From NCBI RefSeq assembly GCF_024360925.2, contig NZ_CP113517.1, positions 1,612,001 to 1,676,000 on the forward strand: 64,000 nt of DNA. Reading direction: 5' to 3'. The position numbers and the translations under genes were made by a program. The DNA comes from Methylomonas rapida (GTDB lineage Bacteria > Pseudomonadota > Gammaproteobacteria > Methylococcales > Methylomonadaceae). The notes beneath the pieces were generated by a model. That model did no database searches and was not told the DNA's origin. It saw only the letters and a program-made list of their open reading frames with translations. Of this stretch, positions 36,937 through 45,787 are shown in pieces (the stretch's first letter is position 1; the number at the start of each line of letters is the position of its first letter).

Positions 36937-38262
36937 TCAATTGCAAGCGTTTAAAACGGCCAACAGGGATTCCCGAGCGGATTTACTGAGTTTGCCGGCC
37001 TCATTACGCGGAATATGGTCGACGAAATGAATTTTTCGCGGCATAAACACCTCATCGACAGTGGCTTTCATGCTTCGCCGGATGTCTTGGCCATTGAGGT
37101 GGCTTACGACCACGGCGGCCAAGCGGGCGCCGTGGTCATGCTGCTGCAGAAAGCAAAAACCGTCTTCCACACCCTCTATGGCCTTCAGCCTGCGGTTGAG
37201 TTCCGACAGCGAAATGCGTTTGCCGCCGACCTTGATCATGTCATCGTGCCGCCCCAACGCCTCGAAGCGGCCGTCCTGGTGTATTCTGATAGCGTCCTGC
37301 AATGTTATCGAGTTTGGCAGGTGCGGCGATGCCAGCCAGACCTGTCCCGCGTGATCTTGAGTCAGCCGGCTGCCTGGATAAGGGCGCCATAGAGGGTCTT
37401 GCAAGATTTCCCGGCTGGCGAAGGACAAGGTTTCGGTGCTGCCATAGATTTCGCGCGGGGATTGGCCTAGAATGGCCGCCATCTCGTTGGCGAGTGTCGA
37501 CGGCAGCGTGTCGGTTGCGGAAAGAATGCCTGTCAGATTCGGCCAGTCTCCTTCGGCGCCGACCATGGAGCGCAAGTGCGTGGGCGTGGATGCCAGGATC
37601 GCGGGCCGGGGCGCGGTCGCAACGGCTAGGCGGATGTCTTCCGGAAAGAACGGCCGGCCGTCGTAAAGCACCAGGCTGGAAAACAGTGGCCAGAATACCG
37701 AAGTTTCCAAGCCGTACATATGTTGTGGCGGCGTGGTCGAGATCATCACCCGGCATTGGCCGGACAAGCCAAGCGCGCCGATGGCCATTTGGGCCGAAAG
37801 GGCGAAAGTCCTCAAGCTATGGGCGCAAGGCTTGGGGTGGCCGGTGCTGCCGGAGGTGAAGGCGATCACGGCGGGTCGGTCCCAATCGAGTTCCACGGCA
37901 GCGGAAGACGGAGGCAGGCTGGCTGCTTGAATGTCGATGTATTCTAGATTACCCGGCAGATTTTTGTCGCTTGCCAGATACGCAGCGGGATACGTCTGTC
38001 TGATTTCTTCGATGACGGCCGATTGATTCGAGGGCGGCAACAGGCAAGTCTGTTTACGTGCCGCCGCCGCCAGCAGGCAAATGCAAAACAAATAACGGTT
38101 TTCGCACAAGTTGAACAGATAAGGCTGTTCCGGCAGTTGCCTTGCCAGTGCCGCCACGTCTGCCCATAACTGGCCGCGGCTGATCACCCGGCCATGGTAA
38201 ATGGCAAAGGGTTCATCGGTCGCGGCCATTCGCGGGGTTTCGTTGACTGGGCTGTTGTGCAT
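36937..38262 (-). CDS. AMP-dependent acyl/aryl-acid ligase, ApeH-like
   Basis: The 441-residue protein is an ANL-family adenylating enzyme: AFTSGSTGHPKPCAHSLRTF near 130-150 binds ATP, IYGSTETLSFASREI near 265 is the next core motif, and GRHDDMIKVGGKRISLSEL near 342 is the hinge. The catalytic Lys of the C-terminal domain is likely in RNEAGKLSKSAR. The short length and context match the AMP ligases of aryl polyene clusters, which load the aryl starter (such as 4-hydroxybenzoate or coumarate type) onto an ACP. It diverges from the flavoprotein at 38334 across 71 bases. Confidence 0.85.
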   Translation of the reverse strand: MHNSPVNETPRMAATDEPFAIYHGRVISRGQLWADVAALARQLPEQPYLFNLCENRYLFCICLLAAAARKQTCLLPPSNQSAVIEEIRQTYPAAYLASDKNLPGNLEYIDIQAASLPPSSAAVELDWDRPAVIAFTSGSTGHPKPCAHSLRTFALSAQMAIGALGLSGQCRVMISTTPPQHMYGLETSVFWPLFSSLVLYDGRPFFPEDIRLAVATAPRPAILASTPTHLRSMVGAEGDWPNLTGILSATDTLPSTLANEMAAILGQSPREIYGSTETLSFASREILQDPLWRPYPGSRLTQDHAGQVWLASPHLPNSITLQDAIRIHQDGRFEALGRHDDMIKVGGKRISLSELNRRLKAIEGVEDGFCFLQQHDHGARLAAVVVSHLNGQDIRRSMKATVDEVFMPRKIHFVDHIPRNEAGKLSKSARESLLAVLNACN

Positions 38263-38333
38263 GGTGCAAGTGTTGGATCGGCGTTTTACAGTTTGAAGAG
38301 CATTTTAACCGGATATAGAGGGTCTTAGATTAA

Positions 38334-39560
38334 ATGGATGCGGATGTATTGATCATCGGGGCGGGACCCGCGGGCAGCCTGGCGGGCAGCATGCTGAAAA
38401 AGCGGGGTTATCGCGTCGTCATTCTGGAGAAGGAACAGTTTCCACGGTTTTCCATCGGTGAAAGCCTGCTGCCCCAATGCATGCCTTTTCTGGAGGACGC
38501 GGAATTATTGGCGGCCGTCGAGGCGGAGGGTTTTCAATTCAAGAACGGCGCGGCGTTTTCGCATGCCGGCAAACTCACCGAATTTGATTTCACGCAGAAA
38601 TTCACGCCGGGGTGGGGCACGACTTTTCAAGTGCCGCGGGCGCGCTTCGATCAGATTCTGGCCGAAACGACCGCAAAATCGGGCGTACCCATCCATTATC
38701 GGCACAGTATCAGCGCGGCGGATTTCGATACTCCAGGATGTGTTCGCTTGACCAGTGTCGATGCCGAAGGGGTAAAACGCGAGTGGACGGCGTCTTTGGT
38801 GTTGGACGCCAGTGGTTTTGGCCGGGTGCTGCCGCGCCTGTTGAATCTGGAAACGCCTTCCTCGTTGCCGCCGCGCCTGGGGCTGTTCACGCATATCGAA
38901 GACCGCATCGATACCCCTGATTATGACCGCAACAAAATCCTGATCGCGATACATCCCAAGCATCATGAGGTTTGGTATTGGCTGATACCGTTTAGTAACG
39001 GCAGAAGTTCCTTGGGCGTGGTGATGCCGCAAGGGTTTCTGGAAGACAGAACCGGAACGCCGCTGGAGGTGCTGCGGGAACTGGCGTTCGAAGAACCCCG
39101 TCTGGCCGAATTGCTGCAACAGGCCCGCTTCGACACCCCGGCCAATCACATTGGCGGTTATTCAGCCAATGTCACGCATTTGCAGGGACCGGGTTTCGTC
39201 TTGCTCGGCAATGCCGGCGAGTTTCTCGATCCGGTATTTTCCTCGGGCGTGACGATTGCGCTGAAGTCCGCTTCCCTGGCCGTTCCCTTGGTGGACAGGC
39301 AATTGCGTGGCTTGCCGGTGGATTGGCAGACCGATTACGAACAGGCCTTGCGCCGCGGCATCGACGTGTTTCGGGCCTATGTCACGGCCTGGTACGACGG
39401 CAGCTTTCAACGCATCATTTTTGAAGAGCGCCAGTTGGCCAGCATCAAAGCGATGATTTGTTCCATCCTGGCCGGCTATGCCTGGGATGACACCAATCCG
39501 ATGACGCAACGCTGCACCAAAAAGATCGAGGCGATTGCGGAGCTCTGTCCTTTGTTATGA
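38334..39560 (+). CDS. Flavin-dependent halogenase-like oxidoreductase 1 (intact WxWxIP)
   Basis: The 408-residue flavoprotein has the FAD motif VLIIGAGPAGSLAGSML at 5-21, GESLLP at 42-47, and WYWLIP at 214-219, the WxWxIP motif of flavin-dependent halogenases. Lys70 in GFQFKNGAAFSH stands where phenol- and carrier-bound-type halogenases (PltA-like) keep the lysine thought to carry hypohalous acid. The C-terminal GNAGEFLDPVFSSGVTIAL closes the FAD site. Halogenation or another FAD oxidation is possible, since related oxidoreductases share these motifs. It is the first gene of polyene block 1. Confidence 0.82.
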   Translation: MDADVLIIGAGPAGSLAGSMLKKRGYRVVILEKEQFPRFSIGESLLPQCMPFLEDAELLAAVEAEGFQFKNGAAFSHAGKLTEFDFTQKFTPGWGTTFQVPRARFDQILAETTAKSGVPIHYRHSISAADFDTPGCVRLTSVDAEGVKREWTASLVLDASGFGRVLPRLLNLETPSSLPPRLGLFTHIEDRIDTPDYDRNKILIAIHPKHHEVWYWLIPFSNGRSSLGVVMPQGFLEDRTGTPLEVLRELAFEEPRLAELLQQARFDTPANHIGGYSANVTHLQGPGFVLLGNAGEFLDPVFSSGVTIALKSASLAVPLVDRQLRGLPVDWQTDYEQALRRGIDVFRAYVTAWYDGSFQRIIFEERQLASIKAMICSILAGYAWDDTNPMTQRCTKKIEAIAELCPLL

Positions 39561-39581
39561 CAGGTTTCCGGGAGCTGGTCG

Positions 39582-40751
39582 TTGTTTTTGCATGATTTGG
39601 GCATCGTTTGCGCGCTGGGCGGCAACAAGGATGAGGTTTTGCGGACTTGGCTATCCGGGTGCTGGCCTCAACCGGGAAATGTGCCTTGGCTGGCTACCGA
39701 TATTTCGGCCTATGCGGCTTCGAATGAGTTGCCGGGCATTCCGCCCCATCTGAAACGCTATGACTGCCGCAACAACCGCTTGTTATTGGCGGCATTTGCC
39801 CAGATTGAAGCCGCGTTTGACAGGGCCATCAGGCGATACGGTTCCGAACGTATTGGCTTGGTGCTTGGAACCAGCACTTCCGGCATCGCCGAGGGCGAGC
39901 AGGCAGCCGTAGTGCTGCAAAAGTCGGGCAGCCTGCCTGATGTATATCATTACAAGCAGCAGGAACTGGGCGGGGCCGCGGAATTCTTGGCGGCATATCT
40001 GGGCATTCAGGGCCCGGCTTACACGGTATCGACGACCTGCTCGTCCAGCGCGAATGCCTTGGCGTCGGCCAGGCGTTTATTGCGGCAGGGGCTTTGCGAT
40101 ACGGTGGTCGTTGGTGGTAGCGACGCGCTATGTCGGACCACCCTGGAAGGTTTTTCGGCGCTGGGCGCGATCAGCCGCAGCCGCTGCAATCCCTTCAGTA
40201 AGAACCGGGATGGCACCCTCATCGGCGAGGGCGCCGCCTTGTTCTTGATGAGCAATGAGCCTTTTGACATCGCCTTGCTCGGCGCGGGTCTCAGCGCCGA
40301 TGCTTATCATATTTCCGCGCCGCGTCCCGATGGCGCTTGCGCATTCCTGGCGATGCAGGCCGCCCTCGCCAATGCCGGTTTGAAACCGGAACAAATTGAC
40401 TACATCAATTTGCACGGCACGGGAACCTGGCAAAACGATGCGATGGAAAGCCGGGCGGTCGATCGCTTGTTTTCCGTCCGGACGCCGTGCGGCTCCAGCA
40501 AGCCGGCAACGGGCCATTGTCTGGGCGCAGGCGGCGCGATTGAAGCGGGTTTGTGTTGGTTGTTGCTGTCGGCGCTGAATGAAGCAAAATACTTGCCGCC
40601 CCATGTTTGGGATGGGCAAGGTGATCCCGAATTGCCCCGATTGGGCTTCGTCGCGCTGGAAAAAACGCGCTCTAAACGACTACAATACTGCCTTAGCAAT
40701 TCTTTTTCGTTCGGAGGTAACAATGTGTCCTTGCTCATCGGGAGTCCCTGA
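39582..40751 (+). CDS. Beta-ketoacyl-ACP synthase 1, ApeO-like
   Basis: The 389-residue ketosynthase starts at TTG 39582 (GGGAG 8 bases upstream), with no in-frame ATG after the previous stop. The Claisen triad is complete: Cys153 in VSTTCSSSANAL, His278 in NLHGTGTW, His312 in SKPATGHCLGAGG. It would extend the polyene chain with malonyl-ACP. The ApeP-like gene begins inside its 3' end. In APE loci two or three ketosynthases, one of them paired with a chain-length factor, share the iterative elongation. Confidence 0.9.
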   Translation: MFLHDLGIVCALGGNKDEVLRTWLSGCWPQPGNVPWLATDISAYAASNELPGIPPHLKRYDCRNNRLLLAAFAQIEAAFDRAIRRYGSERIGLVLGTSTSGIAEGEQAAVVLQKSGSLPDVYHYKQQELGGAAEFLAAYLGIQGPAYTVSTTCSSSANALASARRLLRQGLCDTVVVGGSDALCRTTLEGFSALGAISRSRCNPFSKNRDGTLIGEGAALFLMSNEPFDIALLGAGLSADAYHISAPRPDGACAFLAMQAALANAGLKPEQIDYINLHGTGTWQNDAMESRAVDRLFSVRTPCGSSKPATGHCLGAGGAIEAGLCWLLLSALNEAKYLPPHVWDGQGDPELPRLGFVALEKTRSKRLQYCLSNSFSFGGNNVSLLIGSP

Positions 40752-41214
40752 GTCGTCAGCGGATTTCCCGTATGCGGTCGAAACGCTGGTGCCTCAATCC
40801 CAGCGCATGGTGCTGGTCGATAAGGTGGTCGAGGCGGGCGAGGCGCATATCGTGGTCGAGTTGAGCGTGCGCGATGACGGTTTGTTTTCCGGTCCGGATC
40901 ATACCGTACCTGCCTGGGTGGGCTTGGAATACATGGCGCAAGCGGTGGCGGCATTTTCCGGTTATCAACGCAAACGCCGCGGCCAAGAGATCGATTTGGG
41001 CTTTTTGTTGGGGACACGCTACTACGAATGCTCGGCCGGCCAATTTATCTGCGGTACCCGCCTGACCGTGCGGGCGGAAAAAATCATCGAAGCGGCGAAT
41101 GATATGGTCGTCTTCGACTGTCATCTTCAGGGCGATCAGATCCAAGCCACTGCCAAATTGAATTTGCTGATGCCGCAGGACTCGAAAAAATTTCTTGCTG
41201 GAAAAGGAATATGA
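40723..41214 (+). CDS. 3-hydroxyacyl-ACP dehydratase (hot-dog), ApeP-like
   Basis: The 163-residue protein starts at ATG 40723, with a full GGAGG Shine-Dalgarno inside the 3' end of the upstream ketosynthase; the two genes overlap by 29 bases. The core YAVETLVPQSQRMVLVDKVV, PAWVGLEYMAQAVAAFSGYQ and DLGFLLGTRYYEC is that of the COG4706 hot-dog dehydratases of APE clusters. It should remove water from the 3-hydroxyacyl intermediate to make each double bond. A second hot-dog dehydratase (ApeI-like) is at 45784. Confidence 0.88.
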   Translation: MCPCSSGVPESSADFPYAVETLVPQSQRMVLVDKVVEAGEAHIVVELSVRDDGLFSGPDHTVPAWVGLEYMAQAVAAFSGYQRKRRGQEIDLGFLLGTRYYECSAGQFICGTRLTVRAEKIIEAANDMVVFDCHLQGDQIQATAKLNLLMPQDSKKFLAGKGI

Positions 41215-41939
41215 AGCAAAAAACCATCTTGGTCACGGGGTCCAGCCGTGGCATAGGCAAAGCCATTGCCTTGCGGCTGGCCCGCGAAGGCTATGACGTC
41301 GTCGTGCATTGCCGAAATCGTCTGGATGAGGCCGAACAGGTGGTCGCCCAGGTCAAGCAGATGGGCGCGCAATCCCGCGTGCTGAGTTTTGATTTGGCCG
41401 ATCGGGAAGCCGCGAAAACCAATCTGGAAGCGGACATCCAGGCCCATGGCGCGTATTACGGTGTGGTCTGCAATGCCGGCTTGGCGCGCGACAATGCCTT
41501 TCCGGCGCTCAGCGGCGAGGATTGGGATCAGGTCTTACGCAGTAATCTGGATGGCTTTTACAATGTGCTTTACCCCTTGGTGATGCCGATGATACAACGG
41601 CGCCAGCCTGGGCGTATCGTCACCCTGTCGTCAGTATCCGGCCTGATCGGCAATCGCGGTCAAGTCAATTACAGCGCGGCCAAGGCCGGCATTATCGGCG
41701 CAACCAAAGCCCTGGCGGTGGAGCTGGCCAAGCGCAAGATCACGGTCAATTGCGTGGCGCCGGGACTGATTGAAACCGATATGTTGGAGGGCTTGCCGCT
41801 GGAGGAGGCCATCGCGGCGATTCCGGCCAGACGCATGGGGACGCCGGATGAAGTGGCCGCGTTGGTGGCGTTTTTGATGTCCGACGATGCGGCTTACATT
41901 ACCCGCCAAGTCATTTCGGTCAATGGAGGCTTGTGTTGA
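41211..41939 (+). CDS. 3-oxoacyl-ACP reductase (FabG/SDR), ApeQ-like
   Basis: The 242-residue short-chain dehydrogenase has the cofactor motif VTGSSRGIGKAIALRLAREG at 8-27, the NAG motif in VCNAGLARDN, and the catalytic Ser-Tyr-Lys set in LSSVSGLIGNRGQVNYSAAK. It should reduce the 3-keto group of the growing polyene with NADPH. It overlaps the dehydratase by four bases (ATGA) and the next ketosynthase by seven, so the whole row is coupled. AAAAGGA precedes the ATG. Confidence 0.93.
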   Translation: MKQKTILVTGSSRGIGKAIALRLAREGYDVVVHCRNRLDEAEQVVAQVKQMGAQSRVLSFDLADREAAKTNLEADIQAHGAYYGVVCNAGLARDNAFPALSGEDWDQVLRSNLDGFYNVLYPLVMPMIQRRQPGRIVTLSSVSGLIGNRGQVNYSAAKAGIIGATKALAVELAKRKITVNCVAPGLIETDMLEGLPLEEAIAAIPARRMGTPDEVAALVAFLMSDDAAYITRQVISVNGGLC

Positions 41940-43168
41940 ACCGCCGCGTCGTCGTTACCGGCATGGCCGGTTTTTCCCCGATCGGCAACGATTGGCATGA
42001 AATCCGCGCTCGGTTGATGGCCGGCCGCTCAGGCATTTGTTATCTGCCGCAATGGGAAAAATATAACGGTTTGCTGACCCGCTTGGGCGGGCCGGTGCAG
42101 CAGTTCGAGCTGCCCAGTCATTACACCCGCAAAAATACCCGCAGCATGGGCCGCGTTTCATTGATGGCAACGCGAGCCAGCGAACTGGCCTTGATCGATG
42201 CCGGCTTGCTGGGCGATGCCGTTATCAGTTCCGGGCGCACGGGGGTGGCGTATGGCTCCTCGGTCGGTTCGACGGCGGCAATCGCCGATTTTGGCAAGAT
42301 GTTGCTCCAGCATGACATCGGCAATTTGAACGCCACGACCTATTTAAAGATGATGGGACATACGACGACCGCGAACGTCGCCGTGTTTTTTCAGGTGCGG
42401 GGGCGGGTGATTCCGGCGGTCAGTGCCTGCACCTCCGGCAGCCAAGGTATCGGTTTTGCTTACGAGGCGATCAAATTTGGCCAGCAAGACGTGATGTTGG
42501 CCGGTGGCGCGGAAGAGCTTTGCCCGACCATGGCCGCGCTGTTCGATGCCTTGTATGCCGCCAGCACGCGCAACGATGAGCCGGAGCTCACGCCGCGCCC
42601 CTTCGATCGCGATCGCGATGGTTTGGTGATAGGAGAGGGTGCTGGTACCTTGGTGTTGGAAGAGCTGGAACATGCGTTGGCGCGTGGCGCCAAAATCCAT
42701 GCCGAACTGGTGGGATTTGCCACCAATGCCGACGGCGCGCATATCACCCAGCCCAATGCGGACACGATGCAGGTCGTGATGCGCATGGCCTTGCAGGATG
42801 CGGACTTGCAGCCGGCTCAAATCGACTACGTCAGCGCCCACGGCACCGCCACCGAGCAAGGCGATATCGCCGAAAGCCACGCCACTGCCGCGGTATTCGG
42901 CGGTAATACTCCGGTCAGCACGCTGAAAGGCTATACCGGGCATACCTTGGGCGCCTGCGGAGCCTTGGAGGCCATGGTGGCGATTCAAATGATGCGGGAT
43001 GGCTGGTTTCATCCCAATCTCAATCTGGAAAATCTCGATCCGCGTTGCGCGGCGCTGGATTACCTGACCGGCGACGGTCGCAAAATCAATGCCGAATACA
43101 TCGTCAGCAATAATTTTGCTTTCGGCGGCGTCAATACCTCGTTGGTGTTTCGCCGTTGGGACGCTTGA
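41933..43168 (+). CDS. Beta-ketoacyl-ACP synthase 2, ApeR/FabF-like
   Basis: The 411-residue ketosynthase starts at GTG 41933 (or TTG 41936), with GGAGG at 41925-41929 inside the fabG-like gene. The catalytic residues are complete: Cys166 in PAVSACTSGSQG, His303 in SAHGTATEQGD, His337 in LKGYTGHTLGACG. It is closer to FabF in length and motifs than ketosynthase 1. The chain-length-factor-like gene follows with a one-base gap, which fits a KS/CLF pair. Confidence 0.92.
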   Translation: MLNRRVVVTGMAGFSPIGNDWHEIRARLMAGRSGICYLPQWEKYNGLLTRLGGPVQQFELPSHYTRKNTRSMGRVSLMATRASELALIDAGLLGDAVISSGRTGVAYGSSVGSTAAIADFGKMLLQHDIGNLNATTYLKMMGHTTTANVAVFFQVRGRVIPAVSACTSGSQGIGFAYEAIKFGQQDVMLAGGAEELCPTMAALFDALYAASTRNDEPELTPRPFDRDRDGLVIGEGAGTLVLEELEHALARGAKIHAELVGFATNADGAHITQPNADTMQVVMRMALQDADLQPAQIDYVSAHGTATEQGDIAESHATAAVFGGNTPVSTLKGYTGHTLGACGALEAMVAIQMMRDGWFHPNLNLENLDPRCAALDYLTGDGRKINAEYIVSNNFAFGGVNTSLVFRRWDA

Positions 43169-43169
43169 T

Positions 43170-43931
43170 GTGAGCGGTGATTCAGCCGGCAGGGCCGGTC
43201 GCCCGGAAAGCCGATTCGGTTTTACGCTGGAACATTGGGCCTTGTGGCAATCCGAAGCTGTTTCGTCTACAAATGCCTGGCCTTCTGGTTCGGTATTGCC
43301 TGCCAATGGCGGTCTGGCCGAGGTCGGTTTTCTGCCGATGCTGCAGCGGCGCAGGTTATCCAGTCTGGCCAGGGCGGCGTGCGCGGTGGCCTGGCACTGC
43401 CGGCGAGCGGCGGGTGGCGACATGCCGGCGATTTTTCATTCGAACCACGGCGAGAGCCAATTCTATCTGGATACGCTACAGGACATGGCCGCAGGGGAAG
43501 CCGTGTCGCCGAGCCGCTTCAGTTTGTCGGTACATAATGCCATCGCGGGCTTGTTTAGTTTGCAGAGTGGAAGCTTTTTGCCTTATGTGGCGCTTGCCGG
43601 GGGAACGGAAGGTATTTTCGGTGCCTTTGTCGAAGCCGCAGGCTGGTTACAGGACGTGCGCCGGGTGATGATCGTCTGCTATGAACAGCCCTTGCCGGCG
43701 ATTTATCAAAACTATGCGGCGGCTTGCCCTCATATCTGGGCATTGGCCATGGTTCTGTCACGGCCGGCTGAATCGGGGCAGCAACTGAGTTTGTTCAGGG
43801 AGCCGCTGGTCGGACAGGGCTCATGCGAAACAGGACAGCCCAAATTGCTGCAGGCTATGCTCAACGGGCAGCAAACTGGATGCGATCAACTGGAACGCGT
43901 GCGTTGGTGGTGGGCTTTGGGGCATGATTGA
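43170..43931 (+). CDS. Chain-length-factor-like protein 1 (Ketoacyl-synt_2 domain, ApeC-like)
   Basis: The 253-residue protein starts at GTG 43170 right after the ketosynthase stop; more upstream frame lies in the ketosynthase. It has an N-terminal ketosynthase half only (PRESRFGFTLEHWALWQSEA-like start, HSNHGESQFYLDTLQDMAAG, SLSVHNAIAGLFSL), without a catalytic Cys at the usual place, and stops where the second half would begin. This matches the short chain-length-factor-type proteins of APE loci. It probably pairs with a ketosynthase to set polyene length. A paralogue is at 61797. Confidence 0.82.
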   Translation: MSGDSAGRAGRPESRFGFTLEHWALWQSEAVSSTNAWPSGSVLPANGGLAEVGFLPMLQRRRLSSLARAACAVAWHCRRAAGGDMPAIFHSNHGESQFYLDTLQDMAAGEAVSPSRFSLSVHNAIAGLFSLQSGSFLPYVALAGGTEGIFGAFVEAAGWLQDVRRVMIVCYEQPLPAIYQNYAAACPHIWALAMVLSRPAESGQQLSLFREPLVGQGSCETGQPKLLQAMLNGQQTGCDQLERVRWWWALGHD

Positions 43932-44700
43932 GCGCATCAATTATTACTGGCGTCTGTTCGGTACGGGACTCAGCTTTTTCATGTTCGGCGCCGGTGGCGT
44001 GTTTACCTGGGGTGTATTGTTTCCGTTGTTGCAGAAATTTCTGGGCGAGGGCGTCGAAAAAAAGCGCCGCGCCCGTTTGTTGATGCACAGGATTTTTCAA
44101 AGTTACATGGATTTCATGCGTTTCATCGGTATCCTGAACTACCAGGTGCAGGGCCGTGAACGCCTCGGCGTGCCGGGCCGGGTCGTGGTGGCCAATCATC
44201 CGTGTTTGCTGGATATCGTATTTCTGATTTCGCAGATTCCCAACGCGACCTGTATCGTCAAGCCGGCCTTGATGAATAATCCCTTCATGCGCATTCCGAT
44301 CAGGGCCATGGGTTATATCTATGCCGAAGATCCGGAACTTTTGATGGCGCGTTGTGAAGCCGAATTGCGGGAAGGCGGCTCATTGATCATTTTTCCCGAA
44401 GGTACGCGCACGACACCGGGAAAACCGATCAAGTTTCAGCGCGGCGCGGCAGCCATTGCCTTGCAGGCGAGGGCGAAAATCCTGCCGATCACGTTGCGCT
44501 GCTGGCCGACGACGCTGACCAAGCAGGAAAAATGGTATCAAATCCCGGAAAAGAGGTTTACTTTGAGCTTGAATGTAGGCGATCATATTGAGTTGACCTC
44601 GGCTCACGTAAACGGCAATCGTTCGCTTGCAAGCCGGCAGATTACTCGGCGGTTGGAAGCCTATTTCTTAGAGCAATTGGCACAGCATGAAACATATTGA
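43924..44700 (+). CDS. PlsC-type 1-acylglycerol-3-phosphate acyltransferase-like, ApeD-like
   Basis: The 258-residue protein has an N-terminal membrane segment (about 10-38) and the two PlsC motifs, HX4D in VVANHPCLLDIVFL near 88 and FPEGTRTTPGKP near 155. In APE loci such an acyltransferase is thought to move the polyene or a fatty chain to a membrane lipid. The start overlaps the previous stop and its 3' end overlaps ACP 1 by 14 bases. Confidence 0.88.
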   Translation: MIERINYYWRLFGTGLSFFMFGAGGVFTWGVLFPLLQKFLGEGVEKKRRARLLMHRIFQSYMDFMRFIGILNYQVQGRERLGVPGRVVVANHPCLLDIVFLISQIPNATCIVKPALMNNPFMRIPIRAMGYIYAEDPELLMARCEAELREGGSLIIFPEGTRTTPGKPIKFQRGAAAIALQARAKILPITLRCWPTTLTKQEKWYQIPEKRFTLSLNVGDHIELTSAHVNGNRSLASRQITRRLEAYFLEQLAQHETY

Positions 44701-44956
44701 AGCCGAACTTAAGCGACTGATCATTGATATATTCGAGCTGGAAGGCATTCACCCCGAAGACATCATTTCGGACGCGCCCTTGTTTGGTGCTGGATTAGGA
44801 CTGGATTCGATCGATGCGCTGGAACTGGGTCTGGCCTTGAAGAGAAAATACCATATCAAAATCGACGCGTATTCCTCGGACTTGATCGAACATTTTGCTT
44901 CGGTGAGAAACCTGGCCGCGTTTATCGCCTCGCAACAGGAAACACAGATTGTATGA
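44687..44956 (+). CDS. Acyl carrier protein 1, ApeE-like
   Basis: The 89-residue carrier protein has the phosphopantetheine Ser in GAGLGLDSIDALELGLALKR at about 33-52. The pattern FELEGIHPEDIISDAPLFGA matches the APE-type ACP. It carries the chain during elongation. Its stop overlaps ACP 2 by four bases. A close paralogue with the same GLDSIDALE heart is at 56761. Confidence 0.93.
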   Translation: MKHIEAELKRLIIDIFELEGIHPEDIISDAPLFGAGLGLDSIDALELGLALKRKYHIKIDAYSSDLIEHFASVRNLAAFIASQQETQIV

Positions 44957-45201
44957 AAACCCAAGAAGAAATATTCCACAGCATTAAAGAAATCATGTCG
45001 GAGATGTTCGAATTGGCCCCGGATGACATCGTCATGAGCGCCAGCTTGCGGCAGGATTTGGATATAGACAGCATCGATGCGGTGGATTTGATGGTCAAAT
45101 TGCGGGAAATTACCGGCACGCGCATCAATCCGGAAGATTTCAAGAGTGCCCGCACGATACAGGATGTCGTGGAAACCGTACATAGAATCAGCGCGGCCTA
45201 G
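44953..45201 (+). CDS. Acyl carrier protein 2, ApeF-like
   Basis: The 82-residue carrier protein has the attachment Ser in QDLDIDSIDAVDLMVKL near 37. It differs from ACP 1 in lacking the G[LF]GLDS pattern, and pairs of unlike ACPs are typical of APE loci. It is coupled to ACP 1 (ATGA overlap). The ApeG-like gene begins 5 bases after its stop. Confidence 0.92.
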   Translation: MKTQEEIFHSIKEIMSEMFELAPDDIVMSASLRQDLDIDSIDAVDLMVKLREITGTRINPEDFKSARTIQDVVETVHRISAA

Positions 45202-45205
45202 CCGC

Positions 45206-45787
45206 ATGCCAAAATGCTTTCAGTATCGTTGGCTACGGCTCGGCTTGAATGCGCTGATCGCGGCGGCAACGGTAAGTTATCCGTTTTTAATCTGGTTTTC
45301 GTTGGATTTCGTCCAGCCGCGCGTACTGGCTTTGCTGCTGGCTGGGCTGTTTTGGCTGCGCTTTTTGCTGAGAGAGTCGCAAGCCTCCAATCAAGGTTTG
45401 ATGCTGATGATACCGGTCAGCATCCTGCTCTTGCTGGCCATAGCCTGGTCCAATCGAGGCGAGTGGTTGCTGGCTTATCCGGTTTTGGTCAGCTTGGCAT
45501 TTTTTGCGTTATTTTTTAGCAGTTTGCTTTATCCCCCTACCATGATCGAGCGGCTGGCGCGGTTGGAAGATCCTGATTTGCCGCCCAAGGGCGTGGCCTA
45601 CACGCGCAAGGTGACGCAAGTCTGGAGTGTGTTTTTTCTATGCAATGCCGCCGTTTCACTAGCGACCATTCTTTATGGCGATCGCTGGTTATGGGGTTTT
45701 TACAATGGCTTTGTATCCTACATATTGATGGGCCTGTTGATGGCTGCGGAAATGGCGGTACGCCGTAAAGTCAGGGCAAGTTATTGA
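45206..45787 (+). CDS. COG4648-type inner-membrane protein 1, ApeG-like
   Basis: The 193-residue protein starts at ATG 45206; upstream frame lies in ACP 2. It has six or so hydrophobic segments and the family features YPPTMIERLARLEDPDLPPK (about 111-130) and VWSVFFLCNAAVSLATIL. ApeG is conserved in APE clusters but has no proven activity. A diverged paralogue at 57027 has SPPSLCERLVRLQFPEFKPG in the same place. The next gene starts within its stop codon. Confidence 0.85.
   Translation: MPKCFQYRWLRLGLNALIAAATVSYPFLIWFSLDFVQPRVLALLLAGLFWLRFLLRESQASNQGLMLMIPVSILLLLAIAWSNRGEWLLAYPVLVSLAFFALFFSSLLYPPTMIERLARLEDPDLPPKGVAYTRKVTQVWSVFFLCNAAVSLATILYGDRWLWGFYNGFVSYILMGLLMAAEMAVRRKVRASY

Noticed and set aside
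42344..43423. 359-codon open frame on the minus strand
   Set aside because: It lies antisense across ketosynthase 2 and the start of the chain-length-factor-like gene, both real by motif and coupling.
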